Part shown: positions 1-7,269 of the stretch, one piece after another
Layout of the letters: each line of letters opens with the position of its first letter
Numbering within the stretch: position 1 is the first letter of the stretch
From: Kluyvera ascorbata_C
Lineage (GTDB): Bacteria > Pseudomonadota > Gammaproteobacteria > Enterobacterales > Enterobacteriaceae
Direction: 5' to 3'
Length of the DNA stretch: 64,000 nt
Assembly (NCBI RefSeq): GCF_044197065.1
Contig: NZ_JBIQOI010000002.1
Coordinates: forward strand, 310,001-374,000
The notes under the pieces: model-generated
The model's input: only the letters and a program-made list of their open reading frames with translations
The model's database searches: none
What the model was told of the DNA's origin: nothing
Translations under genes and position numbers: made by a program

Positions 1-175
1 TCACCTGATAATAGCGACCGGTCAGTACGATAGTGAACTCGTAGTAGTCGTGCTGGTGTAACCCACTGATGCTTTCCGTTTTGTTGTAGATGAAGACATG
101 AAAATTTTTACCGTTAAAGAGCTGTTGTTCTCGGGCGGTGTTGATTTCCATGGTGATCATCTTCGGTTGCCTCAT
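1..175 (-). CDS. chbR: ChbR, AraC-family regulator of the chb operon (5' part only)
   Basis: The first 58 codons of a gene that runs off the left edge. The visible protein contains AREQQLFNGKNFHVFIYNK and ends its visible part in HQHDYYEFTIVLTGRYYQ, the N-terminal cupin-type sensing region of ChbR from chitobiose operons. The C-terminal AraC DNA-binding domain is outside the window. The ATG at 175 is chosen because it gives the E. coli-like N-terminus MRQP; internal ATGs at codons 6 and 9 are possible. It starts 10 bp after the chbA stop on the same strand, the chbBCAR order of E. coli. In E. coli ChbR represses the operon and, with chitobiose derivatives, activates it together with CRP. Confidence 0.85.
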   Translation of the reverse strand, partial: MRQPKMITMEINTAREQQLFNGKNFHVFIYNKTESISGLHQHDYYEFTIVLTGRYYQV

Positions 176-185
176 AGGGAAAAGC

Positions 186-533
186 CTATTGTACCTTCTC
201 GTGGAGTTCGATCAATTCAGCAACCAGCTCGCGTGCTAACATTGAGGTCATAAGATGATCTTGCGCATGGACCAGCACCAGGCTCACCTTCATTTTGCCT
301 TCGCCTTCATCGCTCTCAATCAGCTGAGTCTGCACGCGGTGGGCTTCGCTCAGCGCAATGCGGGACTGTTCCATCGTGGCTTTTGCGGTTTCGAAATCAC
401 CCTGCTTTGCCAGTTTCAGCGCAGCGTACGCCAGGCTGCGTGCTTGCCCTGAGTTGATAATCAGGCCCATTACCACTTCTTCGAGATCGTTTTCCTGCAC
501 GTCCTCAGCAACAACATTATCCAGATCAAACAT
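186..533 (-). CDS. chbA: PTS N,N'-diacetylchitobiose-specific EIIA component
   Basis: Soluble phosphocarrier of the chitobiose phosphotransferase system (PTS lactose/cellobiose EIIA family). It passes phosphate from HPr to ChbB. The protein is 115 aa; the invariant motif LVHAQDHLMTSM places the phosphorylated histidine at residue 89, the same number as in E. coli ChbA. The reading frame is open for 14 more codons upstream, but the ATG at 533 is chosen because the protein then begins MFDLDN like E. coli MMDLDN and has a GGGAAT Shine-Dalgarno stretch. It lies between chbC (54 bp gap) and chbR in the same operon. Confidence 0.95.
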   Translation of the reverse strand: MFDLDNVVAEDVQENDLEEVVMGLIINSGQARSLAYAALKLAKQGDFETAKATMEQSRIALSEAHRVQTQLIESDEGEGKMKVSLVLVHAQDHLMTSMLARELVAELIELHEKVQ

Positions 534-587
534 AACTATTCCCTTTTGTGAGGGCGGTATGGAGGCTTGCTCCATACCGCATTGGCA

Positions 588-1946
588 TTAGAATTTCAGA
601 GAGGCAGCGATGTCTTCTTCGCTTTCTTCTTCTTCAATGGTGGCCTGCGCTTTGTTCGAAATCATCACGAATGGCAGGTAAACCAGCGTTGAGACACCGA
701 GGTTGAACAGCGCGACAATCAGGGCGGCAACGCTACCGTTACTGTTGAAGAACGCCCCTAAGCCGGTTGGCATGGTCCACGGTGCCAGGTTAGTCACCGG
801 AGGAATGATGCCCATTGAGTAGGCCGCCAGGGTGATAGCTGCCAGAATCGGTTGTACCAGGACGAACGGGATGAACATGACCGGGTTCATGATAATCGGC
901 AGACCGAACAGAATCGGTTCGTTAATCTGGAAGATACCGGATGGCAGAGCCAGCTTCGCGACCTGACGATGGTCAGCGCGACGGGAGGCAATGAAGATAG
1001 CGATAATCAGACCCAGCGTCGCACCAGAACCACCCAGCAGGATGTAGGAGTCGAGCATCGGCTTCGCCCAGAAGTGGAACTGCTGGCCAGCGGCAATCGC
1101 GGCGTCAACGGAACCGTACTGGTTGTACAGCGCGATGTTCTCCAGCGCCCATGGGGTCATGATGCCGTTATCCAGCGCGGTCAGCGCCAGGGAACCGTGA
1201 ACACCGAAGAACCACAGCAGGCTGTTGAACACCACGTACGCCCAACCGACCACACCACCCATCGCTGCCAGTGGCTTGGAGATAGAGTCCATGATGATCT
1301 GGTGGAAGTTGCTACCGTAGGAGGTCAGAATCCAGGAGATGATCCCGAAGATAGACAGAATCAGGAAGCCCGGGATCAACGCCGAGAAGGAACGCGCAAC
1401 CGATGACGGTACGCTCGCAGGCAGCGTAATGACCCAGTTACGACGGATAACGAAGGTGAACAGTTCCGCCACAACCAGACCGATAATCATACCGGAGATA
1501 ATGTTTTGACCGCCCAGCCAGTTTGCACCGACGGCATAAGCATCGCCGACGCTGTATGGGGTGACGGTCATAAAGGCCGCGACCGCCAGCAGCCCTGCTG
1601 CCATTGGGTCAACTTTGCGTTCTTCTGCTAACGCGGAGCCAATAAAGAAAGGCGCCATCAGCGACATAATGCCTAGGGTACCGTTATAAACGTTACCGCC
1701 GATGGCTTTAAAGCTGTCTAAGGTCGCAATGGTTGATGGATCCAGGCGGACCCCCATTGAGTAAAAGAATGACCCCTCACCAAAACTCAGGAAAACGTTA
1801 TTAATTAATACGAACATGGCCCCTGCGAGGGTCAGCGGCATTAATTTAATAAAACCGTTTTTAATGGCATTGATGTGAGGCTGCTTTCCTATTTTAACAG
1901 CAAAAGGAAGGAGTACCTTTTCAAGCGAATCGATCACTTTACTCAT
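588..1946 (-). CDS. chbC: PTS N,N'-diacetylchitobiose-specific EIIC permease
   Basis: Integral membrane permease of the chitobiose PTS, 452 aa, the same length as E. coli ChbC. It begins MSKVIDSLEKVLLPFAVKIG and has repeated hydrophobic segments typical of the lactose/cellobiose EIIC family (about ten membrane spans), with the conserved loop sequences GVHGSLALTALDNGI and SGIFQINEPILFGLPI. It imports chitin disaccharide while ChbB phosphorylates it. The start is separated from chbB by 84 bp holding a hairpin and a stretch complementary to ChiX sRNA, so chbC expression is probably uncoupled from chbB by that element, as in E. coli and Salmonella. Confidence 0.96.
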   Translation of the reverse strand: MSKVIDSLEKVLLPFAVKIGKQPHINAIKNGFIKLMPLTLAGAMFVLINNVFLSFGEGSFFYSMGVRLDPSTIATLDSFKAIGGNVYNGTLGIMSLMAPFFIGSALAEERKVDPMAAGLLAVAAFMTVTPYSVGDAYAVGANWLGGQNIISGMIIGLVVAELFTFVIRRNWVITLPASVPSSVARSFSALIPGFLILSIFGIISWILTSYGSNFHQIIMDSISKPLAAMGGVVGWAYVVFNSLLWFFGVHGSLALTALDNGIMTPWALENIALYNQYGSVDAAIAAGQQFHFWAKPMLDSYILLGGSGATLGLIIAIFIASRRADHRQVAKLALPSGIFQINEPILFGLPIIMNPVMFIPFVLVQPILAAITLAAYSMGIIPPVTNLAPWTMPTGLGAFFNSNGSVAALIVALFNLGVSTLVYLPFVMISNKAQATIEEEESEEDIAASLKF

Positions 1947-1965
1947 AGAAAAATACCCTTAAAAG

Positions 1966-1985
1966 GCCGCAATCAATATTGCGGC
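1966..1985 (-). other. Hairpin in the chbB-chbC spacer
   Basis: A perfect 8-bp inverted repeat GCCGCAAT / ATTGCGGC with a four-base loop lies between the ChiX-complementary segment and the chbC start. It is not followed by a T-run, so it does not look like a full intrinsic terminator. It could stabilise the upstream chbB message or be an attenuation or processing point. Confidence 0.5.
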
Positions 1986-1993
1986 GATTAATT

Positions 1994-2014
1994 ATGAAAT
2001 AACTCTTTGACGGG
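1994..2014 (-). promoter_or_regulatory. ChiX sRNA trap site in the chbB-chbC intercistronic region
   Basis: On the minus-strand transcript this segment contains CCCGUCAAAGAG followed, after two mismatches, by AUUUCAU. The seed region of the conserved enteric sRNA ChiX contains AUGAAAU then CUCUUUGACGGG, so 12 plus 7 bases can pair with a two-base internal mismatch. In E. coli and Salmonella the same intercistronic region of chb mRNA binds ChiX and acts as a decoy that relieves silencing of the chitoporin gene chiP (established). That it works here is inferred from the preserved pairing. ChiX itself is not in the window. Confidence 0.75.
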
Positions 2015-2030
2015 GAAAATAAATCAAAAA

Positions 2031-2351
2031 TTACTGCGCAGCTGACTTCTTAATTGCAGCAACAGCTGCTTTTAACACACCTAAACCATCGACCTTGCCG
2101 TAGAGGGTTGAATCAATAACTTCAACCGGCTTGTTTGGCAGAATCTTTTTAATATCATTCAGCATATAGCCGATTTGTGGGCCAAGTAATACGACATCAG
2201 CCTCTGGACCTTTTTCCGCAGCGAAGGCTTCGGAGAATGCTTCAATAATAACTGGCACTTCGTATTTCTCAGCCTGAGCTCGCATTTTGGAGACCAGTAA
2301 TGAAGTGGACATGCCGGCAGAACAAAATAGATAGATATGTTTCTTTTCCAT
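2031..2351 (-). CDS. chbB: PTS N,N'-diacetylchitobiose-specific EIIB component
   Basis: Small cytoplasmic phosphotransferase subunit, 106 aa as in E. coli. The P-loop-like start MEKKHIYLFCSAGMSTSL puts the phosphorylated cysteine at residue 10. It receives phosphate from His89 of ChbA and transfers it to chitobiose carried by ChbC. It is the first gene of chbBCAR, followed by the ChiX trap. The upstream 230 bp should hold the operon promoter with sites for ChbR, NagC and CRP, known from E. coli but not resolved here with confidence. Confidence 0.96.
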   Translation of the reverse strand: MEKKHIYLFCSAGMSTSLLVSKMRAQAEKYEVPVIIEAFSEAFAAEKGPEADVVLLGPQIGYMLNDIKKILPNKPVEVIDSTLYGKVDGLGVLKAAVAAIKKSAAQ

Positions 2352-2582
2352 TCACGCTTCCTCAACTTGTGAAATCTGTCATCATCGGGCGATGTTCCTT
2401 GTGCCCACTACCCTCGTATGTAACAGATGAGTTTCTTCTGTTTATGGGATGAGTATACGGCAACAATTTGTGTACGGATAATTCCCAGCACCTTAAAATT
2501 GTCTCTCATTGACCTCCTATCTTGACTACCTTCACACTTTGCTCAAAATAATTCGCGACAAGAAATAAGCATGATGACTCAT
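2352..2582 (-). promoter_or_regulatory. chb operon upstream region
   Basis: Non-coding stretch between the osmE terminator and chbB. It contains a CRP-like sequence, TGTGA-N6-TCATC at 2368-2383 (8 of 10 consensus bases), though this lies only 17 bp from the chbB start, which is an odd position for activation. I could not place NagC or ChbR operators reliably. The assignment as the chb promoter rests on gene position. Confidence 0.4.
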
Positions 2583-2611
2583 AAAAAAGCCCGACACAGC
2601 GGTCGGGCTTT
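2583..2611 (-). terminator. Intrinsic terminator of osmE
   Basis: Inverted repeat GCCCGAC / GTCGGGC (2589-2595 and 2602-2608) with a six-base loop. It is followed on the minus strand by six Ts (2583-2588), directly downstream of the osmE stop. Confidence 0.85.
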
Positions 2612-2638
2612 CGTATGAATCCTATAAATGCACGAGAA

Positions 2639-2977
2639 TCACTTCTTAACTGCTGGGTCCGTGTCGTACTCGGCGCAGGTCTGGTAGCCAGAGTTGATGA
2701 CGTGACCGGTGTCATCCAGCGCCACAAAGTAGGTTTCTGTTTTACCATCTCTTTGACCCAGAATGTAGGTCTGGCAGGTTCCTCGGGCATGGATCATGCT
2801 CACTTCAGATGAAGGTTTACCCGCAATCTGCATCACCTGGGAGCGGCTCATCCCTTTTTTAACATCTTTTACTACCGGTTGAGTGAATTGATCTTTCGTA
2901 CGGTCGTAGGCGGTACAGCCTGCCAGCATGGTCAATACCGCTGCTGCACCCAGAAGCCCTGCTACATTCTTGTTCAT
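2639..2977 (-). CDS. osmE: Osmotically inducible lipoprotein OsmE
   Basis: Small outer-membrane lipoprotein of 112 aa in the SmpA/OmlA (BamE-like) fold family. The N-terminus MNKNVAGLLGAAAVLTMLAGC is a lipoprotein signal with lipobox LAGC, cysteine 21 being the lipidation site. The segment KKGMSRSQVMQIAGKPS is the family's conserved helix. In E. coli OsmE is induced by osmotic stress and stationary phase; its exact function is unknown. It is divergent from nadE, and its transcript ends at the terminator just downstream. Confidence 0.94.
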   Translation of the reverse strand: MNKNVAGLLGAAAVLTMLAGCTAYDRTKDQFTQPVVKDVKKGMSRSQVMQIAGKPSSEVSMIHARGTCQTYILGQRDGKTETYFVALDDTGHVINSGYQTCAEYDTDPAVKK

Positions 2978-3204
2978 CTTCCCTCTCCTTTTTGTTGGTG
3001 TTCATTAAGCCTGGAATAAATATTGCTATTTATCAACTTAGGCAGCGAATTGATTACCGTAACCTACGGTAAATCGGGCTAATATCCAGCAGTCAAAACT
3101 GTGATCCTTGTCGTTTTACCGTCAAAGAGGTAGTTTTAACACATTGTTCTGATGGGCCAACGACACGCGATTTTCAGGCTGGCACACACATTCCGGAGGG
3201 GTAA
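2978..3204. promoter_or_regulatory. osmE-nadE divergent region with a ChiX-complementary 12-mer
   Basis: This 227-bp region must hold the promoters of both genes; I do not assign -35/-10 boxes. On the plus strand, 74 to 85 bases before the nadE ATG, CCGTCAAAGAGG (3119-3130) is a perfect complement of the ChiX seed CCUCUUUGACGG. Whether it is transcribed as part of the nadE leader is not known. A good Shine-Dalgarno GGAGGGG precedes nadE. Confidence 0.4.
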
Positions 3205-4032
3205 ATGGCATTACAACAAGACATTATTCAGGCGCTCGGCGCAAAACCACAGATTGACGCAAAAGAAGAGATCCGCCGCAGCGTGGATTTTCTTAAGGCT
3301 TATCTGAAAACCTATCCGTTTATCAAATCATTAGTACTGGGGATTAGCGGCGGCCAGGATTCGACCCTCACCGGGAAACTGTGCCAGCAGGCGATTAATG
3401 AACTGCGTGGCGAAACCGGCGACAGCGCGCTGCAGTTTATCGCCGTGCGTCTGCCTTACGGCGTGCAGGCCGATGAACAAGATTGCCAGGATGCTATTAC
3501 CTTTATTCAGCCAGATCGCGTGCTGACCGTAAACATTAAAGGTGCAGTGCTGGCCAGCGAACAGGCGCTGCGCGAGGCCGGTATTGAACTCAGCGACTTT
3601 GTTCGCGGTAATGAAAAAGCTCGTGAGCGTATGAAAGCCCAGTACAGCATCGCCGGGATGACCAGCGGTGTGGTGGTTGGTACAGACCATGCGGCTGAAG
3701 CCATTACCGGTTTCTTCACCAAGTACGGCGACGGCGGCACCGACATCAACCCGATTTTCCGCCTCAACAAGCGCCAGGGTAAACAATTGCTGGCCGAACT
3801 GGGCTGCCCGGAGCATCTTTATAAGAAAGCGCCAACCGCTGACCTTGAAGACGACCGCCCTTCTCTGCCAGATGAAGCCGCGCTGGGTGTCACCTACGAC
3901 AACATTGATGATTATCTGGAAGGCAAAACGCTGCCCGCGGAAATCGCCAAAACCATCGAAGGCTGGTATCTGAAAACCGAGCACAAACGCCGCACGCCGA
4001 TTACGGTGTTCGACGATTTCTGGAAGAAGTAA
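3205..4032 (+). CDS. nadE: NH3-dependent NAD+ synthetase
   Basis: Final step of NAD biosynthesis: adenylation of nicotinic acid adenine dinucleotide, then amidation with ammonia to give NAD+. The 275 aa equal E. coli NadE. The ATP-pyrophosphatase P-loop SGGQDST is at residues 48-54. The short form lacks a glutaminase domain, so ammonia is the nitrogen donor. The C-terminal part has the conserved KKAPTADLEDDRPSLPDE segment. The gene stands alone, with a strong bidirectional hairpin between it and convergent spy. Confidence 0.97.
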   Translation: MALQQDIIQALGAKPQIDAKEEIRRSVDFLKAYLKTYPFIKSLVLGISGGQDSTLTGKLCQQAINELRGETGDSALQFIAVRLPYGVQADEQDCQDAITFIQPDRVLTVNIKGAVLASEQALREAGIELSDFVRGNEKARERMKAQYSIAGMTSGVVVGTDHAAEAITGFFTKYGDGGTDINPIFRLNKRQGKQLLAELGCPEHLYKKAPTADLEDDRPSLPDEAALGVTYDNIDDYLEGKTLPAEIAKTIEGWYLKTEHKRRTPITVFDDFWKK

Positions 4033-4057
4033 TCTATTGATTTATCGGTAATAAAAA

Positions 4058-4108
4058 ACCGCCGGAGCTGCCCATAGCCTGATGGCGTTTATGGGCAACT
4101 CCGGCGGT
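4058..4108. terminator. Bidirectional terminator between nadE and spy
   Basis: A long hairpin with outer arms ACCGCCGGAG and CTCCGGCGGT, continued by TGCCCATA / TATGGGCA after a one-base bulge. An A-run precedes it on the plus strand, giving a T-run on the minus strand. It lies between convergent nadE and spy and can serve both. Confidence 0.85.
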
Positions 4109-4131
4109 CTTAAGACAGTACGCTGAAGGTA

Positions 4132-4635
4132 TTATTCAGCTGGCGCAGGAGGCATTTTACCTTCATGCGCTTTGTGTTCTGTCAGACGCTTCTCAAAATT
4201 GGCATTAAACTGCTTTTTCTGATCCGGCGTTAAGATGTTGTAGATCTTGTTCTGGGTTTCCAGACGAGACAGCATCATGTCTTTATGCTGCGCTTCCATT
4301 TTGCTGATTTGCGCTTCTGCTTTCGCTTTGTCGAAGCTATCGCTCGCAATCAGGTTATGCATCTCGCGCATCTCTTCCTGTGGCGGACGTTTCATATTCT
4401 GGCGACTATCTTTCATAATGTCGCGAATCTGCTGTTTCTGAGCATCGGTCAGGTTCAGCCCCTGGAACATCATGTCATGACGTGGGCCCATTTTACCTTT
4501 GTGATGATGCATTGTCGTACCGTTCGGCTGTGCCGCGTCGGTGGTGGTCGTAGAGGTGGTGTCCGCAGCGTGAGCCAGGTTAGCCGCGCCCAGAGCCAGC
4601 GTAGAGGCAACAAACAGAGCAGTTAATTTTTTCAT
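4132..4635 (-). CDS. spy: Periplasmic ATP-independent chaperone Spy
   Basis: Cradle-shaped periplasmic chaperone of the CpxP/Spy family. It suppresses aggregation and helps folding under envelope stress. A signal peptide, MKKLTALFVASTLALGAANLAHA, is followed by a His/Met-rich stretch (MHHHKGKMGPRHDMM). Two LTxxQ motifs are visible: LTDAQKQQIRDIM and LTPDQKKQF. The second of two adjacent ATGs is chosen since it aligns with E. coli MRKLTALFV and has the better spacing from AAGGA. In E. coli spy is induced by BaeSR and CpxAR; I could not place their boxes here convincingly. Confidence 0.95.
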   Translation of the reverse strand: MKKLTALFVASTLALGAANLAHAADTTSTTTTDAAQPNGTTMHHHKGKMGPRHDMMFQGLNLTDAQKQQIRDIMKDSRQNMKRPPQEEMREMHNLIASDSFDKAKAEAQISKMEAQHKDMMLSRLETQNKIYNILTPDQKKQFNANFEKRLTEHKAHEGKMPPAPAE

Positions 4636-4638
4636 CAT

Positions 4639-4921
4639 CGAATCCTTACTTTTCAGTTATTCTGACGGCGCATCGCCGTGTTGACGAGATTAACTTTACG
4701 GGGTTTATCGTCAATTAATCAGAGCGTGCGTAAAACAATGAAAGTGTAAAAAACGATTTCGCGCCAATTATGAGGAAATTAAGGAAAAACTATGGAGAGT
4801 TGCAACGAAAATATTCAACACACTGATTAAGAAGAGATTTTGAAGAAGTATAAAGCAGGCAAGATTAATAATAAAGCAAAATACTAAGAATTATCTGCAA
4901 TAAAGTGTGGCACTAAAAATC
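4639..4921 (-). promoter_or_regulatory. spy upstream region
   Basis: AT-rich non-coding stretch that should carry the spy promoter. GTAAA occurs near 4730 and again near 4745, but with 11 bases between them, not the usual 5, so it is not a canonical CpxR box. No open frame with a ribosome site was seen. Confidence 0.35.
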
Positions 4922-4949
4922 AAAAGCCGCAGCGAAGGTTCGCGCGGCT
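4922..4949 (-). terminator. Terminator of the ast operon
   Basis: Inverted repeat AGCCGC / GCGGCT (4925-4930 and 4944-4949). On the minus strand it is followed by TTTTGATTTT, just downstream of the astE stop, so it closes the astCADBE transcript. Confidence 0.75.
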
Positions 4950-4956
4950 CGTGTAA

Positions 4957-5934
4957 TTAATCCTGCGGCGGGCAGCGTTCCAGCATTAATCCTGCCCGTA
5001 ACCCCAATGCTACCTCTGGGTTTGGAAACAGGACATATTCGCACGGCGATGCCACTACGTAACGGGTTTCTCCATCTTCAGCCAACAGCGTGCCTTTAGC
5101 AAAAGGGGTGAAGTTCAACGTCTGTGCCGACATATAGAGTCGGAAATCGGCGCTGCGTCGGGTTATCTGCTGCACCACACGGTAATAGAGCGGTACGGCT
5201 GATGATCCTCCCCCCCATTCTCCGGCCAACAGAAGCCTGAGCTGTCGCGTCGCCAGCGCGAACTGGCTCAAATCATTTTGACCAAACGGTTTTGCCTTCC
5301 CGAGCTCTAGCGTACAGGCGAGCGCACCAAAGTACTCGCTGCTGAAGTGAGTAAAGGTACCGCCGGGTGACTGATGGAATACCAGCGCCTGCATACCGGC
5401 CGAGCCTAGCCAGCGAAGAAACTGTGGGTCCCACGGCGTCTCCCTCGCGGGTAAAACGCCAAACCGCGGGTGATGAGAGCCACGAATGGCGGTATGCAAA
5501 TCCAGATGCCAGCGCACTTCCGCCGGACAGCGCTGGTAGAACGCCGTCACCGTCTGTTCAAGGCTTGCAGCGCGGATAGTTTCATCGCTGACGGGGAAAT
5601 GCCGCCAGCGGGCACCGAACATGCGATTCATATCGCTATGCACGTAACGCTTGTTATCGCGCAGCGCCGGAGGATTTCCCAGTACCACCAGCAGATGCCA
5701 GCGCAGCTTGAGCTCCCCTTTTATCAGCGCATGCAGCAGATAATCGACTATCTCGACCGGTGCGGTTTCATTACCGTGTATGCCCGCCGACAGAACCAGC
5801 GCCTGCGAGCAGGGCTCATGCGGCGTGAGCTGCAACACCCCTGCTTCACGCCATTCCCAGTGAAAGTAGTCGGTATCGCCTTCCGGTTCTGCCGGCATTC
5901 TTCCCGCGAGCGTAAGGGCCAGAAAATGTTTCAT
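4957..5934 (-). CDS. astE: Succinylglutamate desuccinylase
   Basis: Last step of the arginine succinyltransferase (AST) pathway: hydrolysis of N-succinylglutamate to glutamate and succinate. The 325-aa zinc enzyme belongs to the AstE/aspartoacylase carboxypeptidase-like family. The metal motif HGNE is at residues 53-56 and the third ligand lies in the RWHLDLHTAI segment. It is the last gene of astCADBE; it starts 9 bp after the astB stop and ends just before the operon terminator. Confidence 0.96.
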   Translation of the reverse strand: MKHFLALTLAGRMPAEPEGDTDYFHWEWREAGVLQLTPHEPCSQALVLSAGIHGNETAPVEIVDYLLHALIKGELKLRWHLLVVLGNPPALRDNKRYVHSDMNRMFGARWRHFPVSDETIRAASLEQTVTAFYQRCPAEVRWHLDLHTAIRGSHHPRFGVLPARETPWDPQFLRWLGSAGMQALVFHQSPGGTFTHFSSEYFGALACTLELGKAKPFGQNDLSQFALATRQLRLLLAGEWGGGSSAVPLYYRVVQQITRRSADFRLYMSAQTLNFTPFAKGTLLAEDGETRYVVASPCEYVLFPNPEVALGLRAGLMLERCPPQD

Positions 5935-5943
5935 ATCACCTTC

Positions 5944-7269
5944 TTAGCGCTGGAATGGATAAAGCGAACCCAGTCGCAATATTTGCGTTAAGCGGTCAAG
6001 CGCCTCGCGCCCTTCCTGTAACAACTGAGGGTCAGCCAGGTCGGCCTGGGTCAGACGATCGCGGTAATAGCAATCCACCCAATCATTCAGCGTGGCAAAC
6101 AACGTGTCATTCATCATCACCGCAGGATTCACCGCCCGGCGTTCTTCATCCGTCAGCACAACCCGCAGGCGCAAACAGGCCGGTCCACCACCGTTAGCCA
6201 TACTTTCACGCAGGTCGAACACGCGCAGTTCATCAATGGGGTTATCCTGTGTCAGTAAATCATTCAGATAACGCCACACTCGCGGGTGTTCCTGCGCCTC
6301 GCCCGGCAGCACCAGCATCATGCTGCCGTCAGATTTGCTCAATAGCTGACTGTTAAACAGATAGGTTGATACCGCATCATCCACCGAGACACGAGAGGTG
6401 GGAACTTCAATGGGCATAAATCCCGGTATTTTTTGCGTCAGTTGAGACATCAGCGCGGGCTGGTTCACAAACGCCTCGGCGTGGCAAAACAGCACCTGTC
6501 GGTTACTGACCGCAATCACATCATTATGGAATACGCCCCGGTCAATCACCTGGGGGTTTTGCTGGGCGAAAATCGCCTGATTTGGGTTGAGCTGATTGAG
6601 CCGCGCCACCGCTTCGCTTGCCGCACGCGTTTGCCGTGCGGGATAGCGCTGTGGCTGTGCAGCACCGACAGCATCACGGCCATAGATAAAGAGCTGTACG
6701 CCCGGCTGGCCATAATCACGCCCCAGACGGTTATGGTTCGCAGCACCTTCATCACCGAAGGCTGCAACGGACGGCAGCGCCTGGTGTACGGCAAAATGAT
6801 CCCGGTTAGCAAAAATACCCTCGAGAATGGCCTGCGTCGTTGGCGCTTCACTGGCGCGATGCAGCAGGCTGCTGAGATTGGCCACCGTGAAATGCACTTT
6901 CCCGTCCAGCGCATCGGCTGAGGGGCAGACCGTCGCGGCATTGGCAACCCACATCGCCGATGCCGAACTGGCGGTGCTCAGCAATTCGGGTGCCTGCGCC
7001 GCGGCTTTGGCGATAACCTGCTCATCACGCCCGCTAAACCCCAGCTGGCGCAGAAGCGCTACGTTTGGCCGCTCCTGCGGCGGGATCACGCCTTGCGCAA
7101 ATCCCGCGTCCGCCAGCGCCTTCATCTTTAACAGCCCCTGCTTCGCCGCTCGCTGCGGGTTAGAGACCTGATACTGGTGTTTCGCCGACGCTTCATTGCC
7201 AAACGACAGCCCGGCGTAGTGGTGCGTCAACCCCGGCAGCCCGTCGAAGTTCACTTCCCAGGCGTTCAT
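5944..7269 (-). CDS. astB: N-succinylarginine dihydrolase
   Basis: Second step of the AST pathway: N2-succinylarginine is hydrolysed to N2-succinylornithine, CO2 and two ammonia. The 441-aa protein belongs to the guanidino-group-modifying superfamily. The start MNAWEVNFDGLPGLTHHYAGLSFGN is diagnostic and the nucleophilic cysteine lies in GGGPACLRLRV near the C-terminus. The ATG overlaps the astD stop by 4 bp, indicating translational coupling. Confidence 0.96.
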   Translation of the reverse strand: MNAWEVNFDGLPGLTHHYAGLSFGNEASAKHQYQVSNPQRAAKQGLLKMKALADAGFAQGVIPPQERPNVALLRQLGFSGRDEQVIAKAAAQAPELLSTASSASAMWVANAATVCPSADALDGKVHFTVANLSSLLHRASEAPTTQAILEGIFANRDHFAVHQALPSVAAFGDEGAANHNRLGRDYGQPGVQLFIYGRDAVGAAQPQRYPARQTRAASEAVARLNQLNPNQAIFAQQNPQVIDRGVFHNDVIAVSNRQVLFCHAEAFVNQPALMSQLTQKIPGFMPIEVPTSRVSVDDAVSTYLFNSQLLSKSDGSMMLVLPGEAQEHPRVWRYLNDLLTQDNPIDELRVFDLRESMANGGGPACLRLRVVLTDEERRAVNPAVMMNDTLFATLNDWVDCYYRDRLTQADLADPQLLQEGREALDRLTQILRLGSLYPFQR

